From positions 1 through 37,440 of the forward strand of contig NZ_FMXM01000033.1 of NCBI RefSeq assembly GCF_900103325.1: a stretch of DNA of 37,440 nt. The letters run 5' to 3'. Source of the stretch: Mesorhizobium qingshengii (GTDB lineage Bacteria; Pseudomonadota; Alphaproteobacteria; Rhizobiales; Rhizobiaceae). The translations under genes and the position numbers were made by a program. The notes under the pieces are model-generated. The model saw nothing but the letters and a program-made list of their open reading frames with translations, was not told the origin of the DNA and did no database searches. Positions 13,587 to 20,758 of this stretch are shown here, piece by piece. Position 1 is the stretch's first letter, and every line of letters starts with the position of its first letter.

Positions 13587-16268
13587 GTGACGATCCGAAA
13601 TCTCGAATTTGCGTTCGCCCCGAGGTCGGTTGCCGTCTTTGGCGCATCGGTGCGTAATGGCGCCGTCGGCCGTGTCGTCTTCGACAACATCGTCAACGGA
13701 GGCTTCGCGGGCGAGATCTGGCCAGTCAACCAGAAATACGCCGAGGTCGCCGGTCGGCGATGCTATGCCAAGGTGGCCGACCTTCCCGGTGTTCCAGACC
13801 TTGGTGTCATCGTCACGCCGCCTGAGACAGTTCCCGCCATCGTGCGCGACCTTGCTGAAAAGGGTACGCGGGCGGCGGTTGTCATCACCGCCGGGCTGAC
13901 TCGCGAAAACGGCTTGCGTCAGGCGATGCTTGATGCCGCCAAACCCACTCTTTTCCGGATCATCGGGCCGAACACGGTCGGACTGATGATCCCGCCCGTC
14001 AAACTCAACGCCGGATTTGCGCATATGGCCGCCAAGCCCGGCAACATAGCGCTGCTGTCGCAATCCGGCGCCATTGCCACGTCGTTGATCGACTGGGCCG
14101 GGAATAACAATGTCGGCTTCTCGCAGATCGTCTCTCTCGGCGACATGGCGGATGTCGACGTGGGAGATTGTCTCGACATGCTGGCGGGCGATATGCACAC
14201 CCGCGCCATCGTAATGTATCTCGAAACCATTCCCAATCCACGCAAGTTCATGTCGGCGGCGCGCGCGGCCGCGCGCCTCAAGCCGGTGATCGCGATCAAG
14301 TCGGGCCGGCACGAGCAATCGGCCAAAGCAGCCGCGACCCACACCGGCGCGCTATCCGGCGCGGATCGTGTCGTCGATGCGGCATTGGTGCGTGCGGGCA
14401 TCCTGCGCGTCAAAGGTCTGGCCGAGTTGTTCGATGCGGTTGAAACGACCGCCCGTTTTGCTCCGCTGGAACGAGCCCGCGTCGGCATTGTCACCAATGG
14501 CGGCGGCGCCGGCGTGCTTGCCGTCGATCAACTCATCGACTGCAACGGGGAACTGGCGGAGCTCTCGCCGGAAACGATAGCCAGCCTGGACGCCGTCCTG
14601 CCGGCCACCTGGTCCCATGCCAATCCGGTCGACATCATTGGCGACGCTCCGCCCGAGCGCTACCGGGCCGCGGTCGAGGCTATCGCGGCCGATGCCGGGA
14701 CCGACGTTGTCCTGGTCATGAACTGCCCGACCGGGCTCGGCTCGCCGCTCGCCGCGGCAAGCGCCGTGACAACGCTCGCGCGGGACGGCAGGATCGGCGG
14801 CAAACCGGTCCTGACCTGCTGGCTTGGCGAACACACGGCGCGAGAAGGGCGGCGTGTTCTTCAGGATGCCGGCATTGCCAGCTTCGAGACGCCCGCCGAC
14901 GCAGCGACCGCCGTCTCCTACCTCAGCGACTGGTCGCGCGCCCAACGGGCCCTGCTGCGCACGCCGTCGAGCCGCGACGAGGACGCCAGGAGCGACCGGG
15001 AAGCAGTGCTTGCGATATTCAGGCAGGTCGCGAAGGAAGGTCGGCGAATGCTCACCGAGCCTGAAGCCAAGGCGGCGATTTGCGCTTACGGCATTCCAGT
15101 GCCCGAGACGATCATCGCCAGATCCCCCGCCGAAGCGGAGGAGGCGGCCGGCCGGCTTCTCAAAACATCCGAGCAAGTCGTCGTCAAGCTGCTGTCAAAG
15201 GCGATCTCGCACAAATCGGACATTGGCGGGGTGGTGCTCGGCATTACCGGCGCCGCCGCCGCCGGGGAAGCCGCGCGCTCAATCGAGGCCCGCTTGCGCA
15301 AGCACGACCCTCAGGCCGATAGCGAGGGCTACGCTGTCCAGCCGATGGTGGTGCGAAAACAGGCGCAGGAATTGATCCTTGGTGTCAGCCGCGATCCAAT
15401 TTTCGGTCCGGTTCTCCTGTTCGGGGCGGGGGGTGTCGCCGTTGAGGTGATGGACGATACCGCGATCGCGCTGCCGCCGCTCGACGACGTTCTTGCCGGT
15501 GACCTCATCGGGCAAACGCGGATCGGCCGCCTGCTCGCCGGGTTCCGCGATCGCAAACCCGCGGATCGGCAGGCGATCGTTGCGGCGCTCAATGGTCTGT
15601 CGCAGATGGTCGTCGACTTTCCGTGCCTCGTTTCAATGGACATCAATCCGCTGCTTGCCGACACCGCCGGCGTGATCGCACTGGATGCTCGCATCGAGAT
15701 CGAGCCGGAACGCGTGGAGGAGCCGGGGCCGAACCTGGCGCTCGCCATCAGGCCTTACCCGACAGGCTGGACCAGGGACTTTTCGGCAGATGGCGCGCGC
15801 TATCACATCCGGCCGATCAAACCGGCCGACGTCACGCTCTATCCTGAATTCCTAGCCAGGATTTCACCGGACGATCTGCGCCTGCGTTTCCTGTCGCCAC
15901 GCAAGAGTTTCTCCGACCAGATGTTGAAGCGGCTTACTCAGCTCGACTACGACCGCAACATGGCTTTCGTCGCTCTGGAGGCGAAAACTGGCGCACTGGC
16001 CGGTATCAGCCGGCTGTCCTGCGACCCGGACCACGTCAGCGCAGAATACGCATTGCTGGTGCGGACGGACTTGCAGGGCCATGGACTGGGTTGGGAATTG
16101 CTCCGGCAGATCGTTGATTATGCAAAGGCCGATGGGATCAGTCGGATCGAAGGCATTGTGCTCAGCGAGAACAAGAAAATGCTGGCAATGTGCCGCGAGT
16201 TCGGCTTCTCGATAGGGCATCTTCCGGACGAGCCCGGCCTTGTCGAGGCAAGGCTCGAACTCCGTTGA
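13587..16268 (+). CDS. ADP-forming acyl-CoA synthetase fused to GNAT acetyltransferase (Pat/PatZ-like)
   Basis: An 893-residue protein. Order: CoA-binding and ligase domains like ADP-forming acetyl-CoA synthetase alpha subunits (about 1-460), an ATP-grasp domain (about 490-710), then a GNAT domain (about 745-893) with the acetyl-CoA loop LQGHGLGWELL. This is the plan of Pat/PatZ protein lysine acetyltransferases, which acetylate and inactivate AMP-forming acetyl-CoA synthetase and other enzymes. Unlike what I recall for Salmonella Pat, the phosphoryl-transfer histidine of the synthetase appears kept: His252 in THTGALSG, and His542 in ISHKSDIGGV. The protein might therefore also make ATP from acetyl-CoA. 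The start is GTG 13587, with CTGGAGG eight bases before it. The FixK-type box is centred 58 bases upstream. Which activity dominates cannot be told from sequence. Confidence 0.9.
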   Translation: MTIRNLEFAFAPRSVAVFGASVRNGAVGRVVFDNIVNGGFAGEIWPVNQKYAEVAGRRCYAKVADLPGVPDLGVIVTPPETVPAIVRDLAEKGTRAAVVITAGLTRENGLRQAMLDAAKPTLFRIIGPNTVGLMIPPVKLNAGFAHMAAKPGNIALLSQSGAIATSLIDWAGNNNVGFSQIVSLGDMADVDVGDCLDMLAGDMHTRAIVMYLETIPNPRKFMSAARAAARLKPVIAIKSGRHEQSAKAAATHTGALSGADRVVDAALVRAGILRVKGLAELFDAVETTARFAPLERARVGIVTNGGGAGVLAVDQLIDCNGELAELSPETIASLDAVLPATWSHANPVDIIGDAPPERYRAAVEAIAADAGTDVVLVMNCPTGLGSPLAAASAVTTLARDGRIGGKPVLTCWLGEHTAREGRRVLQDAGIASFETPADAATAVSYLSDWSRAQRALLRTPSSRDEDARSDREAVLAIFRQVAKEGRRMLTEPEAKAAICAYGIPVPETIIARSPAEAEEAAGRLLKTSEQVVVKLLSKAISHKSDIGGVVLGITGAAAAGEAARSIEARLRKHDPQADSEGYAVQPMVVRKQAQELILGVSRDPIFGPVLLFGAGGVAVEVMDDTAIALPPLDDVLAGDLIGQTRIGRLLAGFRDRKPADRQAIVAALNGLSQMVVDFPCLVSMDINPLLADTAGVIALDARIEIEPERVEEPGPNLALAIRPYPTGWTRDFSADGARYHIRPIKPADVTLYPEFLARISPDDLRLRFLSPRKSFSDQMLKRLTQLDYDRNMAFVALEAKTGALAGISRLSCDPDHVSAEYALLVRTDLQGHGLGWELLRQIVDYAKADGISRIEGIVLSENKKMLAMCREFGFSIGHLPDEPGLVEARLELR

Positions 16269-16290
16269 GGTGACCTGCCTGCCGCGCCAG

Positions 16291-17844
16291 TCAGGAGGCT
16301 GTGCGCAGGGTCTTGGAAGTATCGCTCTCGGAAAGCCCTTTCAATTCCGCGACGATGTCGACGAGCTTTCGATCGGCATTGATCTTGCGCCAGCCAACCT
16401 GCGTGGCATTCCGCTGCAACTGCCGCGAGAGGATGTCGATAGTGGCGTCCGAAGGGCCGCCCTTGCGTTCACTGACCCGCTGCCAAAGCACGAGCGGGTC
16501 CGCGTCCAGCCAAAATCCGGAGAATGTGATACCCCGGTCGCGCGCCGCCTTCTCCATCCGCTCCCGATCCGCCGGCCTGTCGAAAACGGCATCGGCGACA
16601 ACCGAACCGTCCTCGGAAAGGATCAAGCCGGCGCGCCATGCCATTTCGCGGTAGACGCGGTCGGAGACCTCTGGCCGATAGGCCCGGTCCGGCAGCCTCG
16701 TCTCCGCGGGCACCCCATGCATGGCCTTGCGGATGCGGTCGCTTTCGACAATGCGGGCGCCGGGCGGCGCTCCGACCAGAGCGGCGAGGGCTTCTGCCAC
16801 CGTCGTCTTGCCGGAACCACTCAGGCCGCCAATGGCAACGAGTCTCGGCGAGGTCTGCTGGAGAAATGTTCGAGCAAGTTCGAAATAGGACCTCGCCTGG
16901 GCAATCAACTTGTCGGAATCGGCACTACCTTCCTCGACCTGCGTTGCTGTGACGTGCGCGCGCACCGCAGCCCGGACCGCCATGAAAAAGGGCAACAGGG
17001 CAAAGCCATCCTCGTCGTCGGCCTCGTCGAGATAGCGGTTCATCACGAGATTGGCGAGTTGAGGAAAGCCCCGGTGCCAAAGATCCATCAGCAGAAAGCA
17101 AAGATCGTAGAGCACGTCGATGCTGGCGATCTGGTCGTTGAATTCGATGCAATCAAAGAGGCGCGGCTCGCCGTCGAAAAGGCAGATGTTGCGCAGATGC
17201 AGATCACCATGGCACCGACGGATCTTGCCCGCGGCTTGGCGACGGTCGAGCAATCCGGAATGCCGGGCGAGGGCGGTGCGGAAGGCCTCGGCCAAGGTCT
17301 TGACCTCTGCCTTTGTGAAAACATGGCTGGTGGCAAAGCCGGCCTCGTTGATGTCGAGCACACCCGCGATGTTGGACTGCCCGCTGCCATCGTGGACTGT
17401 CGGCGCGGAACGGTGATATCCCACGATCATGCGTGCGACAGCGGTCATCAATGCCGGCGTCAATTCTCCGGCGGTTGCCATCCGATCGAGGAGCCTCGAC
17501 TGATCGAAGCGGACCATCTCGATCGCAGCGTCGACCATCTGGCCGGTGCCATCAAAGGCCAGTTTGCCGTCGGCCTCGCGTGTGATGCGTCGCACGCCAA
17601 GATAAAGACCGGGTGCGGTTCTCGAGTTGAGTTCCACCTCTTTCTCGCAAGCGGCCAGCCTCAGTGCCGGCGTCGAGAAGTCTACATAGGGCAGCTTCAC
17701 TGCCCGCTTCATCTTGTAGGCGCGTTCGCCAGTCAGAAAAATACGCGAGATATGGGTCTCGATCGCCTCGACCGGCCCGGCCGCGGCGTATGAGGCAGGA
17801 TCAAGCAGAAACGCGACAGCGGCTTGCTGGTCATCAACTATCAT
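16291..17844 (-). CDS. APH-like kinase/P-loop ATPase bifunctional protein
   Basis: A 517-residue cytoplasmic protein of two domains. The N-terminal part (about 1-330) is aminoglycoside phosphotransferase-like, with the catalytic loop CHGDLHLRNIC and the metal-binding LFDCIEFND. The C-terminal part (about 345-510) is an AAA_33-type small-molecule kinase domain with P-loop GGLSGSGKTT and RIVESDRIRK. ATG 17844 follows GGAGG; the longer frame to 17901 would overlap the cytochrome gene end. The same domain fusion is found in Mycobacterium tuberculosis Rv2004c, a DosR dormancy regulon member. The substrate is unknown, and antibiotic resistance is unlikely. It follows the cytochrome c gene after 53 bases and is probably expressed from the same FixK/FNR promoter. 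It is convergent with the Pat-like gene (22 bases apart). Confidence 0.85.
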   Translation of the reverse strand: MIVDDQQAAVAFLLDPASYAAAGPVEAIETHISRIFLTGERAYKMKRAVKLPYVDFSTPALRLAACEKEVELNSRTAPGLYLGVRRITREADGKLAFDGTGQMVDAAIEMVRFDQSRLLDRMATAGELTPALMTAVARMIVGYHRSAPTVHDGSGQSNIAGVLDINEAGFATSHVFTKAEVKTLAEAFRTALARHSGLLDRRQAAGKIRRCHGDLHLRNICLFDGEPRLFDCIEFNDQIASIDVLYDLCFLLMDLWHRGFPQLANLVMNRYLDEADDEDGFALLPFFMAVRAAVRAHVTATQVEEGSADSDKLIAQARSYFELARTFLQQTSPRLVAIGGLSGSGKTTVAEALAALVGAPPGARIVESDRIRKAMHGVPAETRLPDRAYRPEVSDRVYREMAWRAGLILSEDGSVVADAVFDRPADRERMEKAARDRGITFSGFWLDADPLVLWQRVSERKGGPSDATIDILSRQLQRNATQVGWRKINADRKLVDIVAELKGLSESDTSKTLRTAS

Positions 17845-17897
17845 GGACCGCCTCCTCGATGCTTGTGTCTTGCGGAGACCGTTTCCGCCATCTGCTC

Positions 17898-18308
17898 TCA
17901 TTGCTGCAGTGTCTCGACATAACCAGCCAGCTCATGGATCCGTTCCCTGGTGACGATTTCCCCGGCGTTCGGGCCATATTTCTTCACGTCGCCGGGAAGG
18001 AACTGGCGCCCCCAGACCGGCATGTCGCGCTCGCCATGTGCCGGCACCATGGCGCGGCCGTCGATCACGGCAAAAACCCGCCAGTAGGGGAATTCGCCGC
18101 CATTTCGCCTGGAGAGACGCGTCAGGTCGGCGGGGCGCTTCAACAACTCGTCGCCCAAGGGGCCATCACCCTTGCCTTCGGGGCCATGACAGACGGCACA
18201 GGAGTTCATGTATTCCGCCTTGCCGTTGCCCAGTTCCTGAGCGGCGGCCGGATTGAAGGCCAAGCCTGCGAAAACCGCGGCGATCAGGAGTCTCACTTGC
18301 GTCTCCAT
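17898..18308 (-). CDS. periplasmic mono-haem cytochrome c
   Basis: A 136-residue class I cytochrome c. Residues 1-23 are a signal peptide ending in AAAQ. The haem is bound by CAVCH (near residue 37), and a distal methionine is likely in RDMPVWG near residue 95. The fold with GPEGKGDGPLG resembles small cytochromes that feed terminal oxidases or reductases. It is the first gene of a unit with the APH/P-loop gene. Two FixK/FNR boxes lie upstream, centred 49 and 83 bases before the ATG. The electron partners are unknown; the bd oxidase in this window takes electrons from quinol, so another acceptor would be needed. Confidence 0.92.
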   Translation of the reverse strand: METQVRLLIAAVFAGLAFNPAAAQELGNGKAEYMNSCAVCHGPEGKGDGPLGDELLKRPADLTRLSRRNGGEFPYWRVFAVIDGRAMVPAHGERDMPVWGRQFLPGDVKKYGPNAGEIVTRERIHELAGYVETLQQ

Positions 18309-18350
18309 CGGTTATTTGGCTGAAACCTACAGCCGCGCCCTGCGAGCACG

Positions 18351-18364
18351 TTGATGCGGATCAA
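18351..18364. promoter_or_regulatory. FixK/FNR-type box, cytochrome c gene, proximal
   Basis: TTGATGCGGATCAA, a perfect TTGAT-N4-ATCAA palindrome centred 49 bases before the cytochrome c ATG at 18308. Only about 8 bases of leader would remain if it works at -41.5. Confidence 0.82.
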
Positions 18365-18384
18365 ATGCAGCCGCGAAAGCGTGT

Positions 18385-18398
18385 TTGATTCAGCGCAA
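18385..18398. promoter_or_regulatory. second, asymmetric FixK-type box, cytochrome c gene, distal
   Basis: TTGATTCAGCGCAA, centred 83 bases before the cytochrome c ATG and 34 bases from the first box. The two sites may bind cooperatively, or mark two promoters. Confidence 0.6.
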
Positions 18399-18454
18399 TT
18401 CGAACTTTCAGTCTCCGACGTGCTTCGCCAGCATGCTGTCGCCGCCGTCGCGGC

Positions 18455-18901
18455 TCACTCACTCGCTTCGCGTCCGGACACCTGCTCGATCGATATCCGG
18501 AAGAAAACGTGCGGGATGCTGTCGGCAACCAGGGGAATGGCCGGCTTGAGTGCGCCCGGTTCCCACCAGTCGGCATGCTGGCTCAGGAGCGACCACGCAT
18601 GATCGCGCTGAAGCTTGTTGCCGATACGGTCGGGCAGTTCTTCATAGCGGCCATCGACGACCACGCTTCTCCATCCTCGTCCCTGGCCGTGTTCGCCAAC
18701 CTGGACGGACACCTGCGGATTGGCCCGCATCCAGTCGATCTTCTTGCCCGGCAAGGAGAACGCGTAGAGGTGATTGTCGGAATGGGCATAGTGCAGAGGC
18801 ACGACATAGGGCTGCCCATCCTTCGCACATGCCAGGTGGCCGAGGCGGTTGGCGGACAGCAGTTTGGTGGATTCCAGCACCGAAAGCGTACGGACCAGCA
18901 T
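18455..18901 (-). CDS. pyridoxamine 5'-phosphate oxidase-like FMN-binding protein
   Basis: A 148-residue split-barrel protein of the pyridoxamine phosphate oxidase-like group, which bind FMN or F420 and often act as small reductases. The segments RLGHLACAKDGQPYVVPLHYAH and HLYAFSLPGKKIDWMRANP (cited partly) are the usual strand pattern with a flavin-phosphate site, followed by GWRSVVVDGRYEEL. The ATG 18901 overlaps the stop of the phosphoribosyltransferase as TGATG, so the two are translationally coupled. It is the third gene of the DUF2267 operon. The same fold occurs in Rv0080 of the mycobacterial DosR regulon. The substrate is unknown. Confidence 0.85.
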   Translation of the reverse strand: MLVRTLSVLESTKLLSANRLGHLACAKDGQPYVVPLHYAHSDNHLYAFSLPGKKIDWMRANPQVSVQVGEHGQGRGWRSVVVDGRYEELPDRIGNKLQRDHAWSLLSQHADWWEPGALKPAIPLVADSIPHVFFRISIEQVSGREASE

Positions 18902-19608
18902 CAATGCGATCTCCTGTTCTTCTCGGCCATCGAGACATCGCCAGCGACGTCGCGCCGGCGTATCTTGTGCAACTGGGCAGCTTCGTCCATGGCGGCGATC
19001 ACTTCGCTGTCGGAGAGCTGCGGGAACCGCAGATAGTGATAACCCAACGCCCGGAACCGCCCAGGCTGGCTAAGGCATACCACGCGGTCCGCTTCCTGAG
19101 CCAGTTCGGCCACGGTATCCGGTGGAGAAACGGGAACAGCCACGACAATCTCCCTGGGCGCGCGATGCCGCAGCGCGCGGACAGCAACCTTCATCGTCGT
19201 GCCGGTCGCGGCGCCGTCGTCGACAAGGATCACGGTCTTCCCGGCGACTGACAACGATTTGCGGTTGCCCTTATAGGCGATGCGTCGACGTTCGAGTTCG
19301 GGGCGTTCGAGAGCCACCAGCGCGGCAAGATCGGCATCGTCGAGCGAATAGGCCTCGACGATCTCGCGGTTGAGCACGACGTCGGGCGGATTGCCGTCCA
19401 CGACAGCGGCAACGGCCAGTTCCGGATTACCCGGGGCGCCGACCTTGCGGACGATGAGCAGGTCGAGCGGCGCTCCGAGGGCTTTGGCGACTTCAGCCGC
19501 GACTGGAACCCCACCGCGCGGCAGCGCCAGCACAATTGGCTGGTACAGGCCGAGCCTGGCCAATTCGATGCCGAGCCTTTCTCCAGCCTCCTTGCGGTCG
19601 CGGAACAT
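18901..19608 (-). CDS. phosphoribosyltransferase-like protein
   Basis: A 235-residue type I phosphoribosyltransferase-fold protein. The PRPP loop is clear: VILVDDGAATGTTM near residue 120, with two acidic residues before the glycine-threonine turn. The N-terminal LALPRGGVPVAAEVAKALG and LLIVRKVGAPGNPELA loops belong to the orphan group that sits outside purine or pyrimidine operons. It may act on nucleotides or PRPP as substrates or as a sensor; I cannot tell. It lies 3 bases after DUF2267 and overlaps the FMN-binding gene by 1 base. PRTase domains of this kind also occur in the mycobacterial DosR regulon (Rv0571c, Rv2030c). Confidence 0.88.
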   Translation of the reverse strand: MFRDRKEAGERLGIELARLGLYQPIVLALPRGGVPVAAEVAKALGAPLDLLIVRKVGAPGNPELAVAAVVDGNPPDVVLNREIVEAYSLDDADLAALVALERPELERRRIAYKGNRKSLSVAGKTVILVDDGAATGTTMKVAVRALRHRAPREIVVAVPVSPPDTVAELAQEADRVVCLSQPGRFRALGYHYLRFPQLSDSEVIAAMDEAAQLHKIRRRDVAGDVSMAEKNRRSH

Positions 19609-19611
19609 CGG

Positions 19612-20049
19612 TCAATCCACCGGCCAGAGTTCACGAAGAGACTTCTTCATCGAGTTTCGCACCTGGATGATCTCACCATGTGAAATATGGCGATCGAGCA
19701 GCTTGAACACAGCCTTGATGGCGACATCGAAATCGACTTCGTCATCGCAACCGAAACTGGCTTCGACACGGATGATGAAATCGCGCTTCTTGCGCTCGCA
19801 CGCGTTCGTAGCGGTTGGGGCCCAGCCTTCGAAAAAGACGCCGCGGATCAAGACCGGCAGCTGCGCCGAAAGATCGGCCATCTCGGCCGGCGACAGCCAG
19901 TCGCGCACTGCGTGGAGAACGGTCTTGAGGAGCCGGTATGCGCTCGGTTCACTCCAGCAAAGATCCGTCGCAAGTTCGTTGACCCATTGCTGCGCCTGTT
20001 GGGCGGCGTGGGTGAAGCTGGCGAAGGAGGTGTGGGACATGTGGCTCAT
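19612..20049 (-). CDS. DUF2267 family protein
   Basis: A 145-residue all-helical protein of the DUF2267 family. The tokens seen are AQQWVNELATDL, the helix pair RLLKTVLHAVRDWLSPAEMADLSAQLPVLIRGVFFEGW (cited partly), and DVAIKAVFKLLDRHISHGEIIQVRNSM. The function of the family is unknown. ATG 20049 has AGGGAG seven bases upstream; 20040 and 20106 are alternatives, the latter inside the promoter box. It is the first gene of a three-gene operon with the PRTase and the FMN-binding protein. A FixK-type box is centred 63 bases upstream. Confidence 0.85.
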   Translation of the reverse strand: MSHMSHTSFASFTHAAQQAQQWVNELATDLCWSEPSAYRLLKTVLHAVRDWLSPAEMADLSAQLPVLIRGVFFEGWAPTATNACERKKRDFIIRVEASFGCDDEVDFDVAIKAVFKLLDRHISHGEIIQVRNSMKKSLRELWPVD

Positions 20050-20105
20050 GACGTGCTCCCTTGTGAAAAACCGCATCATTTTCGAGCTTCGCGAACGTCT
20101 GCGCA

Positions 20106-20119
20106 TTGCGCGGGATCAA
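20106..20119. promoter_or_regulatory. asymmetric FixK-type box of the DUF2267 operon
   Basis: TTGCGCGGGATCAA, read on the minus strand as TTGAT-CCCG-CGCAA, the same asymmetric class as the sites at 6460, 13522 and 18385. Centred 63 bases before ATG 20049. Confidence 0.62.
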
Positions 20120-20197
20120 TTGGCCTTCTCAACACATCGGCACGCGTTCTCTCAATTCGAGACCAGTCGGTGGATCGATGCGGAAAACGTGCACATG

Positions 20198-20211
20198 TTG
20201 ATCTTGATCAA
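20198..20211. promoter_or_regulatory. FixK/FNR-type box of the phasin/PHA synthase operon
   Basis: TTGATCTTGATCAA is a perfect TTGAT-N4-ATCAA palindrome, centred 84 bases before the phasin ATG. The same 239-base gap also holds the box of the divergent DUF2267 operon, 92 bases away. Confidence 0.82.
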
Positions 20212-20288
20212 CGACACCATGGCCAATGGCGGTAGGTGTTTTTCTGCAGACGTCTTGTTTGCGACTGCCTCACAATGGAGCACCGATC

Positions 20289-20672
20289 ATGCAAACTCAT
20301 TCCGAGCCGTCGCAATTCGGCATGCAGCCACTGCCGATGTTGGAAAATGGCCAAAAGTTGATCCTCGCTGCGGCATCCCTGCAGGCACACGCTTTCAAAA
20401 CGATGATGCGTTATCAGATCGAAACGCTCGCGTTTTTGAAACATCGTTACGAGCAGGACGTTAAACTGGCCGAAGATCTGGTCGCCGGTTCCGAGTTCAA
20501 CGACGCGTTCGACGTTTTTTCGAACTTCCTGCAGAACGCGACATCGGAATACGCCACGGAAGCCGGCAAGGTCGCGGCGTTGACCTCGAAACTCACTTCG
20601 GAAACAGCCAGGCGCGTGCGCAAGGAAGCCGAGACCGCGATCGAGGATATGGCAGCGAAAACAGTCGCGTAG
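20289..20672 (+). CDS. phasin (polyhydroxyalkanoate granule-associated protein)
   Basis: A 127-residue amphipathic helical protein of the phasin type. It coats PHA granules and affects their number and size. ATG 20289 (MQTHSEPSQF) follows ATGGAGC; a longer frame from 20226 runs into the promoter region. Residues 20-125 form long helices, with FLKHRYEQDVKLAEDLV, FDVFSNFLQNATSEYATEAGKVAAL, here cited only in part, and a lysine- and alanine-rich end. It lies 86 bases before the PHA synthase and probably forms an operon with it, so the two would rise together when oxygen is low and reducing power accumulates. Confidence 0.9.
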   Translation: MQTHSEPSQFGMQPLPMLENGQKLILAAASLQAHAFKTMMRYQIETLAFLKHRYEQDVKLAEDLVAGSEFNDAFDVFSNFLQNATSEYATEAGKVAALTSKLTSETARRVRKEAETAIEDMAAKTVA

Positions 20673-20758
20673 ATCGCAAAGCTTAACCGGCTGGCGAGAC
20701 GGTTTGGTCTTCCCGCGTCGGCTGGCTCGACTGCCTGATTGGATTTGGAGACGGTTCG

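Noticed and set aside
16240..17793. 517-codon plus-strand frame
   Set aside because: Antisense to the APH/P-loop gene, whose motifs (P-loop, HGD loop) are clear in the other strand.
16291..17844. Aminoglycoside resistance gene
   Set aside because: The APH-like fold is fused to a P-loop kinase domain and lies behind a cytochrome gene under oxygen boxes, which fits the Rv2004c type rather than a resistance enzyme.
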